The notes under the pieces are model-generated. The model searched no databases and was not told the origin of the DNA. It saw only the letters and a program-made list of their open reading frames with translations. The translations under genes were made by a program, and so were the position numbers. Shown here in pieces: positions 6,805 to 13,038 of a stretch of DNA of 13,038 nt (within the stretch, counting starts at the first letter, position 1; every line of letters starts with the position of its first letter). The stretch is from Firmicutes bacterium CAG:552. GTDB lineage: Bacteria > Bacillota > Clostridia > Christensenellales > Pumilibacteraceae. The stretch is from the NCBI GenBank assembly GCA_000435495.1, contig FR884052.1, forward strand, positions 21,967 through 35,004, read 5' to 3'.

Positions 6805-7554
6805 ATGAAATTTGTAAAGATGCACGGAGCGGGCAATGATTATATATTCGTCGAAGCGGCAAAAGAGGCCATGACCGAACGTTTGATTATCGCATTATGC
6901 GACCGACACAAAGGTGTAGGCGGAGACGGAGTCGTCAGAATAGGCGAATCGTTTTTTGCCGACGCAAAGATGGAAATGTTCAATTCGGACGCCACTAAGG
7001 GCGCAATATGCGGAAATGCGCTAAGATGCGTTGCCGCTCTTATCAAAGAAAAGACCGGTAAAGACGTGATTTACATAGAAACAGATTCCGGCGTGAAAAA
7101 AACTTTTTTCGGTGACGATATCGTTTGGGCGGATATGGGAAAACCGCAGTTTCCGTTCGGGGAAGAAATTACGGTGTTCGCATGCGGCAAAGCGATAAAA
7201 TGTACCGTTGTCGATGTCGGCAACAAACATTGCGTCATAACAGGGAAAGCAGATATGAAGGTAGCGGCGACGCTGCAAAGAAACGGAATGTTCGATAATG
7301 GAGTAAACGTCGAATTCGTTACAGTGACGGTTGACGGATTAAACGTAAGAGTGTATGAAAGAGGAAGCGGCGAAACGCTCTCTTGCGGAAGCGGCGCATG
7401 CGCTGCGGTGGCTGCGTGCGTAAGAAAAAAACTCATTGTCTCGGGCAAGACGAAAGTACGATTTAGGGGAGGAACGCTTTTCGTCGATTACGGCGATTCT
7501 CTCATGCTCGGCGGCGAAGCGGTTAAAGTTTTCGAGGGAGAATATTTTTTGTAA
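6805..7554 (+). CDS. dapF: Diaminopimelate epimerase
   Basis: DapF converts LL- to meso-diaminopimelate for lysine and peptidoglycan synthesis, using two cysteines as the acid/base pair. Both are present in their motifs: C69 in GAICGNALRC (66-75) and C194 in ERGSGETLSCGSGACA (185-200). The N-terminal KMHGAGNDY (5-13) and the GVGGDG loop (37-42) are also standard, and GNKHCVI (139-145) takes the place of the usual GNPHxV. At 249 aa it is some 20-30 residues shorter than most DapF proteins, with compact loops between the two half-domains. GGGAGG (6793-6798) lies six bases before the ATG. No other lysine genes are adjacent, so here dapF stands apart from the rest of its pathway. The call is firm. 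Confidence 0.93.
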   Translation: MKFVKMHGAGNDYIFVEAAKEAMTERLIIALCDRHKGVGGDGVVRIGESFFADAKMEMFNSDATKGAICGNALRCVAALIKEKTGKDVIYIETDSGVKKTFFGDDIVWADMGKPQFPFGEEITVFACGKAIKCTVVDVGNKHCVITGKADMKVAATLQRNGMFDNGVNVEFVTVTVDGLNVRVYERGSGETLSCGSGACAAVAACVRKKLIVSGKTKVRFRGGTLFVDYGDSLMLGGEAVKVFEGEYFL

Positions 7555-7579
7555 AATCGGCATTTGTACATTGTTTTTC

Positions 7580-7608
7580 TTGATTATTATTCTATTTTTT
7601 AGTATAAT
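7580..7608 (+). promoter_or_regulatory. Sigma-A promoter of the DUF1846 gene
   Basis: TTGATT (7580-7585), a 17-base T-rich spacer and a perfect TATAAT (7603-7608). The predicted +1 is near 7615, giving a leader of about 31 bases before ATG 7646, with GGGAG at 7634-7638. The promoter begins 26 bases after the dapF stop; no terminator hairpin is evident between them, so dapF transcripts may read into this gene. Confidence 0.75.
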
Positions 7609-7645
7609 CGTTATAGTGGGCTTTTGCTTACATGGGAGAAACATC

Positions 7646-9133
7646 ATGTACAAAATAGGGTTTGACAACGACAAATATATTGCGATTCAATCGCAGCACA
7701 TAAGAGAACGAATCGATAAATTCGGCGGTAAACTTTATCTCGAATTCGGCGGTAAACTTTTTGATGACTTCCATGCGTCGAGAGTGCTTCCGGGGTTTAA
7801 GCCGGATAGCAAATTAAAGATGTTGCTTAAGATGAAAGACGAAGCGGAAATAGTAATCGTTATAAACAGCGACGCTATTGAGCAAGCCAAGGAACGCAGC
7901 GATTTGGGTATTACATACGATACCGACGTGCTAAGACTTATAGACGCATTCAGAGAATCCGGACTTTACGTAGGCAGCGTTTGTCTTACTCAGTTCAACG
8001 ATCAGAAACTGGCAAAGGCTTTTGAGCGCACGCTCAAGAAATTGGGAATAAAGACCTATCGTCATTATAATATTCCCAATTACCCGTATGACGTGGACGG
8101 GATAGTCAGCGACAAAGGTTTGGGTAAAAACGATTATATCGAAACGGATCGAAAACTTGTAGTGGTTACTGCGCCGGGGCCGGGAAGTGGCAAGATGGCA
8201 ACATGTATATCCCAGCTTTATCATGATAACAAAAGAGGAATAAAGTCCGGATATGCCAAGTTCGAGACATTCCCTATATGGAATCTTCCTCTCAAGCATA
8301 TGGTAAACGTGGCGTATGAGGCGGCAACTGCCGATCTTAACGACGTAAACATGATAGATCCTTATCACCTCGAGGCTTACGGAATAAGTACAGTTAATTA
8401 CAATCGTGACATCGAAATTTTTCCCGTGCTTAATCGTATGTTTATGAGGATATACGGCGAGTCGTTTTATAAATCGCCTACGGATATGGGCGTCAATATG
8501 GCGGGTAATTGCATAATAGACGACGACGCATGTGTGGAAGCGTCTAAGCAAGAAATCATAAGACGATATCTTACAGCCTTAGTCGACAGGCGTAACGACA
8601 AAATTGACGATTCGGTTGTGGACAAGTTAGAGCTTCTGATGCAACAAAACGAGATAACGATAGCCGATCGAAAGGTGGTGGCAGCCGCTCGCAACAAAAG
8701 CGAGGCTACGGGTGCGCCCGCTACCGCAATGGAGCTTACCGACGGCTCGATAATTACCGGAAAAACTTCTGCGCTTTTGGGCGCTACGAGCGCAATGCTT
8801 CTTAATGCGTTAAAAAAACTTGCGGGCATAGACGACAAGGTTCTTTTGTTGCCGCCTAATTTGATTGCCCCCATACAGGAGTTAAAAACGCAGCATTTAG
8901 GCGGGCATAATCCGAGGCTTCATACGGACGAAATCCTTATAGCGTTGTCTATAAGCGCCGTAACCAATCCGCTTGCGGCGTTGGCTATGCAACAGCTGTC
9001 GAAACTCGCAGGAGCGGAGTGTCATTCGACCGTAATTTTGTCGCAAGTAGATGTAAACGTGCTAAAAAAGTTAGGCATCAATTACACGTCGGATCCGTTT
9101 TATCAAACTAAACGGTTGTATCACAAAAAATAA
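7646..9133 (+). CDS. DUF1846 family protein of unknown function
   Basis: The 495-aa product matches the DUF1846 family in length and in conserved blocks: GFDNDKYIAIQSQHIRERI near the N-terminus, EFGGKLFDDFHASRVLPGF (33-51), a glycine-rich loop APGPGSGKMATC (176-187) resembling a phosphate-binding loop but lacking a strict Walker A spacing, SPTDMGVNMAGNCI (277-290), and HLGGHNPRLHTDE (417-429). It is soluble, with no signal peptide or membrane segment. The family is widespread in anaerobic and lactic Gram-positive bacteria and has solved structures, but I know of no established function. Although the frame is open upstream of 7646, the ATG with its own RBS and promoter is the natural start, and the N-terminus then matches the family. 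It forms its own transcription unit, bounded by promoter and terminator, so neighbours give no hint of its role. Confidence 0.9.
   Translation: MYKIGFDNDKYIAIQSQHIRERIDKFGGKLYLEFGGKLFDDFHASRVLPGFKPDSKLKMLLKMKDEAEIVIVINSDAIEQAKERSDLGITYDTDVLRLIDAFRESGLYVGSVCLTQFNDQKLAKAFERTLKKLGIKTYRHYNIPNYPYDVDGIVSDKGLGKNDYIETDRKLVVVTAPGPGSGKMATCISQLYHDNKRGIKSGYAKFETFPIWNLPLKHMVNVAYEAATADLNDVNMIDPYHLEAYGISTVNYNRDIEIFPVLNRMFMRIYGESFYKSPTDMGVNMAGNCIIDDDACVEASKQEIIRRYLTALVDRRNDKIDDSVVDKLELLMQQNEITIADRKVVAAARNKSEATGAPATAMELTDGSIITGKTSALLGATSAMLLNALKKLAGIDDKVLLLPPNLIAPIQELKTQHLGGHNPRLHTDEILIALSISAVTNPLAALAMQQLSKLAGAECHSTVILSQVDVNVLKKLGINYTSDPFYQTKRLYHKK
7721..7760 (+). repeat. Short in-frame direct repeat (FGGKL) in the DUF1846 gene
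   Basis: A 16-base word, TTCGGCGGTAAACTTT, occurs perfectly at 7721-7736 and 7745-7760, a period of 24 bases or eight codons. It encodes FGGKLYLE followed by FGGKLFDD. The peptide doubling is probably a family trait, but identical codon choice in both copies is notable. Confidence 0.7.
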
Positions 9134-9149
9134 ATACATATAGCATATT

Positions 9150-9182
9150 TCCCGACGAAGGCTACTTGCGTCGGGACTTTTT
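9150..9182 (+). terminator. Rho-independent terminator after the DUF1846 gene
   Basis: TCCCGACG (9150-9157) pairs with CGTCGGGA (9169-9176) in an eight-bp GC-rich stem. The loop can extend pairing (AAG with CTT), and five Ts follow at 9178-9182. It lies 16 bases after the stop codon. Confidence 0.85.
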
Positions 9183-9205
9183 GCGAGTCAATGCGAGGAG
9201 TAAAA

Positions 9206-10477
9206 ATGAGACTTCCCGAAGATTTTATAAACGAAATGAAGGATATAGTTCCTAAGTTCGACGATTTTTTGAATTCGTATAATCAAAAACCTGCCAGGGC
9301 TTTTAAGGTAAACGTAAATAAAATTTCCGCCGCCGACTACATCGCTTTGTGCGGTCAAAGGGAAAACGTGCCTTTTGCCGCCGATTGCTTTTATGCAATC
9401 GAAAACGAGATAAGAGGCACACATCCGTACCATCATGCAGGAATGATATATTTTCAGGAACCGTCTGCAATGTCAGTGGTAAATGCCTTCGACATAGACG
9501 CCGATTTGGCGCTCGATATGTGTGCGGCGCCGGGTGGAAAAACCGTTCAGCTTGCAGATAAAGTCAAGTATCTTGTGTCTAACGACATAACCCCGAGCAG
9601 GGCTTTGACGTTAAAGAGTAATGTCGAAAGAATGGGGTTCACAAACGTTGCGGTAACGTGTAACGACCCGTGCGAATTCGAAAAGTGCGGTCAGATATTC
9701 GATTTGATATTGGTAGATGCGCCGTGCAGCGGCGAAGGCATGTTTCGCAAAGACGAAACTGCTGTAGCGCAATGGAGTAAGGAACATTCTCTGAGTTGCG
9801 CCGACAGACAGTACGCCATACTTTTAAGCGCAGACAAAGCGCTTAGACAGGGCGGAACGATTATTTATTCTACATGCACTTTTTCGGTTGCCGAAAACGA
9901 GGGCGTAATAGAACGTTTTTTGCAAAATCACGATTACGAACTCGTAAAACCTTCACAAAGGATAACCGATTACACAACGTATCTGACGCACCCGTATATG
10001 CGTAGATTTTATCCTCATCTGGGTAAAGGAGAAGGACAGTTTTTTGCTGCGATTCGAAAGGTCGAAGGCGGGAGCATAAGACGTAAAGATAGTCGTGTTA
10101 AGTCCGATTACTCGGTTGCGGCTTTTGTAAAAGAGCTTACGGGCCTTTCGCTCGACTGCGTCAGGTACGGCGATAATTTCTATATCCCGGCAATGCCGTA
10201 TGCGTTGGATTTGCGCTACATGTCCGGCGGAGTAAGAGCGGGCGGTTATGTCGGAAAAACGTTTAAACCCGATCATTACCTTTTCTCGGCTTACGGCAGT
10301 TTTATGCAAAATGCCGTTCTTGACGAAGATGCCGCCGTAAAATACATAAAAGGAGAGCAACTCGAGGGTTCGATGAAAGGTTTCGGAGCCGTGACGATAG
10401 GAGGGGCAAGCCTGGGCGGAGTAAAGGGCGACGGCAGCGTGTTGAAAAATCTTTATCCGAAAGGTCTCCGAAATTAA
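9206..10477 (+). CDS. RsmF-like 16S rRNA m5C methyltransferase (NOL1/NOP2/Sun family)
   Basis: Enzymes of this family methylate C5 of cytosine in rRNA using SAM and two cysteines. The 423-aa protein shows the SAM loop LDMCAAPGGKT (103-113), motif IV VDAPCSGEGMFRKD (170-183) with C174, and motif VI YSTCTFSVAENE (221-232) with the likely nucleophile C224. A conserved block RFYPHLGKGEGQFFAAIRK (267-285) is typical of RsmF, followed by a C-terminal domain of about 130 residues in the position of the RsmF-type RNA-binding region. GAGGAG at 9195-9200 lies five bases before ATG 9206, which is chosen over ATG 9191, since that ATG lies upstream of the RBS. No clear promoter follows the preceding terminator. 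The exact rRNA position modified cannot be read from sequence. Confidence 0.88.
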   Translation: MRLPEDFINEMKDIVPKFDDFLNSYNQKPARAFKVNVNKISAADYIALCGQRENVPFAADCFYAIENEIRGTHPYHHAGMIYFQEPSAMSVVNAFDIDADLALDMCAAPGGKTVQLADKVKYLVSNDITPSRALTLKSNVERMGFTNVAVTCNDPCEFEKCGQIFDLILVDAPCSGEGMFRKDETAVAQWSKEHSLSCADRQYAILLSADKALRQGGTIIYSTCTFSVAENEGVIERFLQNHDYELVKPSQRITDYTTYLTHPYMRRFYPHLGKGEGQFFAAIRKVEGGSIRRKDSRVKSDYSVAAFVKELTGLSLDCVRYGDNFYIPAMPYALDLRYMSGGVRAGGYVGKTFKPDHYLFSAYGSFMQNAVLDEDAAVKYIKGEQLEGSMKGFGAVTIGGASLGGVKGDGSVLKNLYPKGLRN

Positions 10478-10505
10478 ACAAATCCCGCCAACTCGTAAAA
10501 ATCGC

Positions 10506-10534
10506 TTGCAAAACGCTAAGGAAAGCGGTATAAT
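10506..10534 (+). promoter_or_regulatory. Sigma-A promoter of the degV-tyrS-yigZ operon
   Basis: TTGCAA (10506-10511), a 17-base spacer and perfect TATAAT (10529-10534); a second overlapping TATAAT follows at 10534-10539. The predicted +1 is near 10541, which leaves a leader of about 63 bases before degV. The leader is too short for a T-box, and I see none of the T-box elements that often control tyrS in Bacillota. Confidence 0.75.
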
Positions 10535-10603
10535 ATAATCGTTGCGTTGCGGCGATTGTGCTGTCCGATGCAAATAAACAAAAAAGTTTTGGAGGTTATC
10601 CCT

Positions 10604-11467
10604 ATGAGCAGATTTTTTTGCGATGCCGATTGCGAATTAGATTATCGAGTTATAGACGAACTCGGAATTACACTTATACAGATGCCTTATACGATCGGCG
10701 GAGAGGAGCATCTCTTCGATTGTGGCAGAACAACAGACTATGCGACTTTCTACGGCGCAATGCGAGCAGGTGCAGCGGCAAAAACGCAGGCACTCAACGA
10801 TTACGATTACATGCAGTATTTCGAGCCGGTGTTCGCTGCCGGCGAAGACGCTATCTACGTAAGCTTTTCTCATAAAATGAGCGGCACTTTCGAAGCACTT
10901 AATCGAGCGCTTAGCGAGCTTTACGATAAGTATCCGGACAGGAAATGTACCATAGTAGATACAAAGAGCATAAGTATGGGTGCTGGTCTGATAGTTTACT
11001 ATGCGGCAAAGCTTCATAACGATGGCGCTTCGGACGAAGAAGTGGCAAAGTTTGTAGAAAATTTCAGGAACAAAGTGCGAGTTTATTTCACAGTCGACGA
11101 TCTGGTTTATCTGAAACGAGGGGGACGAATTTCTTCTTTCAAGGCAGGCGTAGGCAACCTTCTCAATATCAAACCGATGATCGGTATCAAAGACGGCGCA
11201 TTGCTTAACGTTGACAGTGTAAAAGGCAGAAAAAAAGCAATAAATACTCTTATTAATTATCTTGAAAAAGAAAATTACGATTGCTCTTACCCCATTGTCA
11301 TTTTGCACGCCGATTGTGAAGAGGACGGCGAAAATTTTAAGCAGAGCATTTTGGAGAAATACGAGAATGCGACGATATGGCCTTATGCAATAGGTCCGGT
11401 AGTAGGCAGTCACTGCGGTCCCAATACTGTCGGACTAATATTCGTCGGCAAGGAAGATAAGGGGTAG
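10604..11467 (+). CDS. DegV family (FakB-like) fatty-acid-binding protein
   Basis: DegV/FakB proteins bind a fatty acid and, with the kinase FakA, present it for phosphorylation before phospholipid synthesis. The 287-aa length is typical. Visible landmarks are the N-terminal domain with KTQALN (60-65) where many members have a T-S-Q-P loop, MSGTFEALNRA (92-102) matching the ligand-contacting S-G-T loop, YLKRGGRIS (169-177), and the C-terminal GPVVGSHCGPNTVGL (264-278), which is the family signature. GGAGG (10591-10595) is eight bases before the ATG. An in-frame ATG at 10568 has no RBS and was rejected. tyrS begins ten bases after this gene, so the two are co-transcribed. No fakA is present in the window. 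The family is certain; the preferred fatty acid is unknown. Confidence 0.9.
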   Translation: MSRFFCDADCELDYRVIDELGITLIQMPYTIGGEEHLFDCGRTTDYATFYGAMRAGAAAKTQALNDYDYMQYFEPVFAAGEDAIYVSFSHKMSGTFEALNRALSELYDKYPDRKCTIVDTKSISMGAGLIVYYAAKLHNDGASDEEVAKFVENFRNKVRVYFTVDDLVYLKRGGRISSFKAGVGNLLNIKPMIGIKDGALLNVDSVKGRKKAINTLINYLEKENYDCSYPIVILHADCEEDGENFKQSILEKYENATIWPYAIGPVVGSHCGPNTVGLIFVGKEDKG

Positions 11468-11477
11468 TTTTATCGTA

Positions 11478-12686
11478 ATGAAAAACGTTTTAGATACATT
11501 AAGGGAACGCGGATTTATTAAGCAAACTGTTTTTGAGGACGATTTGCGTAAATTGCTTGACAGCGAAAGCGTTTCGTTTTACGTAGGATTCGATCCTACG
11601 GCGGACAGTTTGCATATCGGACATTACATCCCTATTATGGCTATGGCGCATATGCAGAAAGCCGGGCACAAACCGATTGCGCTTATCGGCGGCGGTACCG
11701 GCATGATAGGAGATCCATCCGGTCGTACCGACATGCGCAGCATGATGACCAAAGAGACGGTAAAACGCAACTGCGACGCTTTTGTTAAGCAGCTATCGAG
11801 ATTTATTCGTTTTGACGGCGAAAATGCTGCGCTTATGGTAAATAACGCAGATTGGTTGTCAGAACTCAACTATATAGACTTTTTGAGAGAAGTCGGCACG
11901 CATTTTTCTGTAAACAAGATGCTTACAGCCGAGTGTTACAAGGCTCGAATGGAAAAGGGCTTGTCGTTTTTGGAGTTCAATTACATGCTCATGCAGGCGT
12001 ACGACTTTTTGGAACTTTACCACCGTTACGGCGTAAAACTTGAATGCGGCGGTAACGATCAGTGGAGTAATATGCTTGCCGGCGCAGATCTCATAAGGCG
12101 CAAAGAAGGTAAAGACGCTTATGCAATGACGTTTTCGCTGCTCGAAACTTCGGACGGCAAGAAAATGGGCAAGACGGCAAAGGGAGCATTGTGGCTGGAC
12201 GAAAACAAGACTACGCCGTATGAGTTTTATCAGTATTTCCGTAATGTTGAGGACGCAAAAGTTGAAGAATGCTTAAAACTTCTTACTTTTGTAGAACTCG
12301 AAGAGATTTCGCAGCTTTGCGCACATCGGGACGAACGAATAAATGCGGCTAAAGAAAGACTTGCGTTTGAAGTGACAAAGCTCGTTCACGGCGAAGCGGC
12401 TGCCGTAAAGGCGCAAAACGAAGCGAAAGGAGCTTTCGGCGGCGGTGGAGAAATGCCCTCGGTTGAGGTGAATTTGTCCGGAGATGCGACGATAATCGAT
12501 ATGCTTGTAGCTGTCAAGGCTGCGGCGTCCAAGAGTGAGTCTCGTAGGCTCATCGAGGGTGGCGGCGTAAAAATAAACGATGACAAAGCGGGCAATATCG
12601 ACGCAAAGATTTCCGATTTTACTTCGGAAAAAGAGTTTGTCTTGCACAAAGGCAAAAAAATGCACATTAAAGTTATATTGAAATGA
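11478..12686 (+). CDS. tyrS: Tyrosyl-tRNA synthetase
   Basis: The enzyme charges tRNA(Tyr) with tyrosine in the cytoplasm. The 402-aa protein has the class I features: YVGFDPTADSLHIGHY (35-50) with the HIGH motif at 46-49, the tyrosine pocket segments MQAYDFLELYHRYG (172-185) and GGNDQWSNML (191-200), and the KMSKS-equivalent KKMGKTAKGALWLD (228-241). The last roughly 60 residues form an S4 RNA-binding domain, with SESRRLIEGGGVKIN. All expected catalytic elements are intact. The ATG is ten bases after the degV stop; only a weak purine-rich stretch (AAGGGG, 11459-11464) precedes it, so translation may be coupled. The stop overlaps the next gene's start as ATGA. No T-box leader is found upstream, so regulation must come from the degV promoter or elsewhere. 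Confidence 0.95.
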   Translation: MKNVLDTLRERGFIKQTVFEDDLRKLLDSESVSFYVGFDPTADSLHIGHYIPIMAMAHMQKAGHKPIALIGGGTGMIGDPSGRTDMRSMMTKETVKRNCDAFVKQLSRFIRFDGENAALMVNNADWLSELNYIDFLREVGTHFSVNKMLTAECYKARMEKGLSFLEFNYMLMQAYDFLELYHRYGVKLECGGNDQWSNMLAGADLIRRKEGKDAYAMTFSLLETSDGKKMGKTAKGALWLDENKTTPYEFYQYFRNVEDAKVEECLKLLTFVELEEISQLCAHRDERINAAKERLAFEVTKLVHGEAAAVKAQNEAKGAFGGGGEMPSVEVNLSGDATIIDMLVAVKAAASKSESRRLIEGGGVKINDDKAGNIDAKISDFTSEKEFVLHKGKKMHIKVILK

Positions 12687-13038
12687 AGATTGTTACGATA
12701 AAAGACGACGCTACGGCGGAAATAGTCGTAAATAAGTCGAAATTTATCGCATTCGCCATAAAAACGAACGACGAGCAATCCCTTCAAGATTCGCTTAAAA
12801 GATTGCGAAAAACTTATTACGACGCCACGCACGTTTGTTATGCTGCGGTATGGGACGACGGAAACTCGGTGCGTTCCTCCGATGACGGCGAACCGTCAGG
12901 CACTGCGGGGATGCCGATTTTGGCAGTGATAAACGGAAGAAATCTCAGACGAGTTACAGTGACGGTAGTAAGGTATTTCGGCGGAACAAAATTGGGTACA
13001 GGCGGCTTGACGAGGGCGTACGCTGCCGCAGCGGCAGC
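12683..13038 (+). CDS. yigZ: YigZ/IMPACT (UPF0029) family protein, N-terminal part
   Basis: The gene starts at ATG 12683, overlapping the tyrS stop as ATGA, and runs off the window at 13038 after 118 codons; members are about 200-215 aa. The most conserved blocks are visible: KSKFIAF (18-24), DATHVCYAAV (47-56), RSSDDGEPSGTAGMPIL (64-80) and VVRYFGGTKLGTGGLTRAYA (95-114). The family is widespread in bacteria. The eukaryotic relative IMPACT regulates the Gcn2 pathway, and bacterial members have been linked to RNA binding, but their role is not settled. Overlap with tyrS implies translational coupling and a translation-related role, which is inference. The C-terminal domain lies outside the window. 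Confidence 0.92.
   Translation, partial: MKIVTIKDDATAEIVVNKSKFIAFAIKTNDEQSLQDSLKRLRKTYYDATHVCYAAVWDDGNSVRSSDDGEPSGTAGMPILAVINGRNLRRVTVTVVRYFGGTKLGTGGLTRAYAAAAA

Noticed and set aside
7436..7645. Extension of the DUF1846 frame upstream to 7436
   Set aside because: It would overlap the end of dapF, run across the predicted promoter and add a non-family N-terminus; ATG 7646 has an RBS and matches the family start.
10568..10603. In-frame upstream ATG (10568) extending degV by 12 residues
   Set aside because: No Shine-Dalgarno precedes it, and the GGAGG of the ATG at 10604 would lie inside the coding sequence; DegV proteins normally begin at the 10604 position.
10637..11413. Open frame of 258 codons on the minus strand inside degV
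   Set aside because: It mirrors codon bias of the degV sense strand, has no RBS or promoter, and the product resembles no family I know.

Overview
The window is a stretch of ordinary chromosomal, mostly housekeeping genes from what looks like an anaerobic Bacillota (Clostridia-type) bacterium. The evidence is gene content and style: consensus sigma-A promoters (TTGACA/TATAAT), strong AGGAGG-type ribosome binding sites, moderate GC content, a fermentative CoA-transferase of the butyryl-CoA:acetate/4-hydroxybutyrate type, a DegV/FakB protein, an AEC permease and a DUF1846 protein. I see no mobile element, CRISPR array, tRNA or rRNA. Genus-level placement is not possible from this sequence alone.

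Layout. Positions 1-350 hold the 3' end of an ArsB/NhaD-superfamily permease. It converges on a minus-strand lgt-like gene (450-1208), and the two share a bidirectional terminator (390-451). Between lgt and the next plus-strand genes (1215-1293) lie two back-to-back sigma-A promoters. The plus-strand promoter drives a 42-codon ORF (1294-1422, possibly a minimal GatC), a compact gatA-like amidase (1415-2698) and an AEC transporter (2702-3622), all overlapping or nearly abutting. A CoA-transferase gene follows alone, with its own strong promoter, RBS and terminator-like hairpin (3658-5116).

Next come phosphoglucomutase (5132-6721) and diaminopimelate epimerase dapF (6805-7554), then a DUF1846 gene with its own promoter and a textbook terminator (7580-9182). 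An RsmF-like rRNA m5C methyltransferase follows (9206-10477). The last block is degV, tyrS and a YigZ/IMPACT-family gene cut by the window end. It runs from a promoter at 10506-10534 and looks like one operon; tyrS and yigZ overlap by ATGA.

How the genes work together. They touch carbohydrate activation (phosphoglucomutase), lysine/peptidoglycan precursor synthesis (dapF), lipoprotein maturation (lgt-like), translation (tyrS, rRNA methylation, the possible amidotransferase subunits, YigZ), fatty-acid handling (DegV) and fermentation end-product formation (CoA-transferase).

The most interesting parts are these. (1) The divergent promoter pair at 1215-1287: on both strands the predicted +1 falls on an ATG, suggesting two leaderless mRNAs. 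(2) The gatA-like gene is preceded by a half-length GatC-like ORF, has no gatB beside it, and appears to lack part of the GatA substrate-domain signature. (3) The Lgt-like protein has Leu where Lgt normally has its essential His. I did not find a convincing new multi-gene system.
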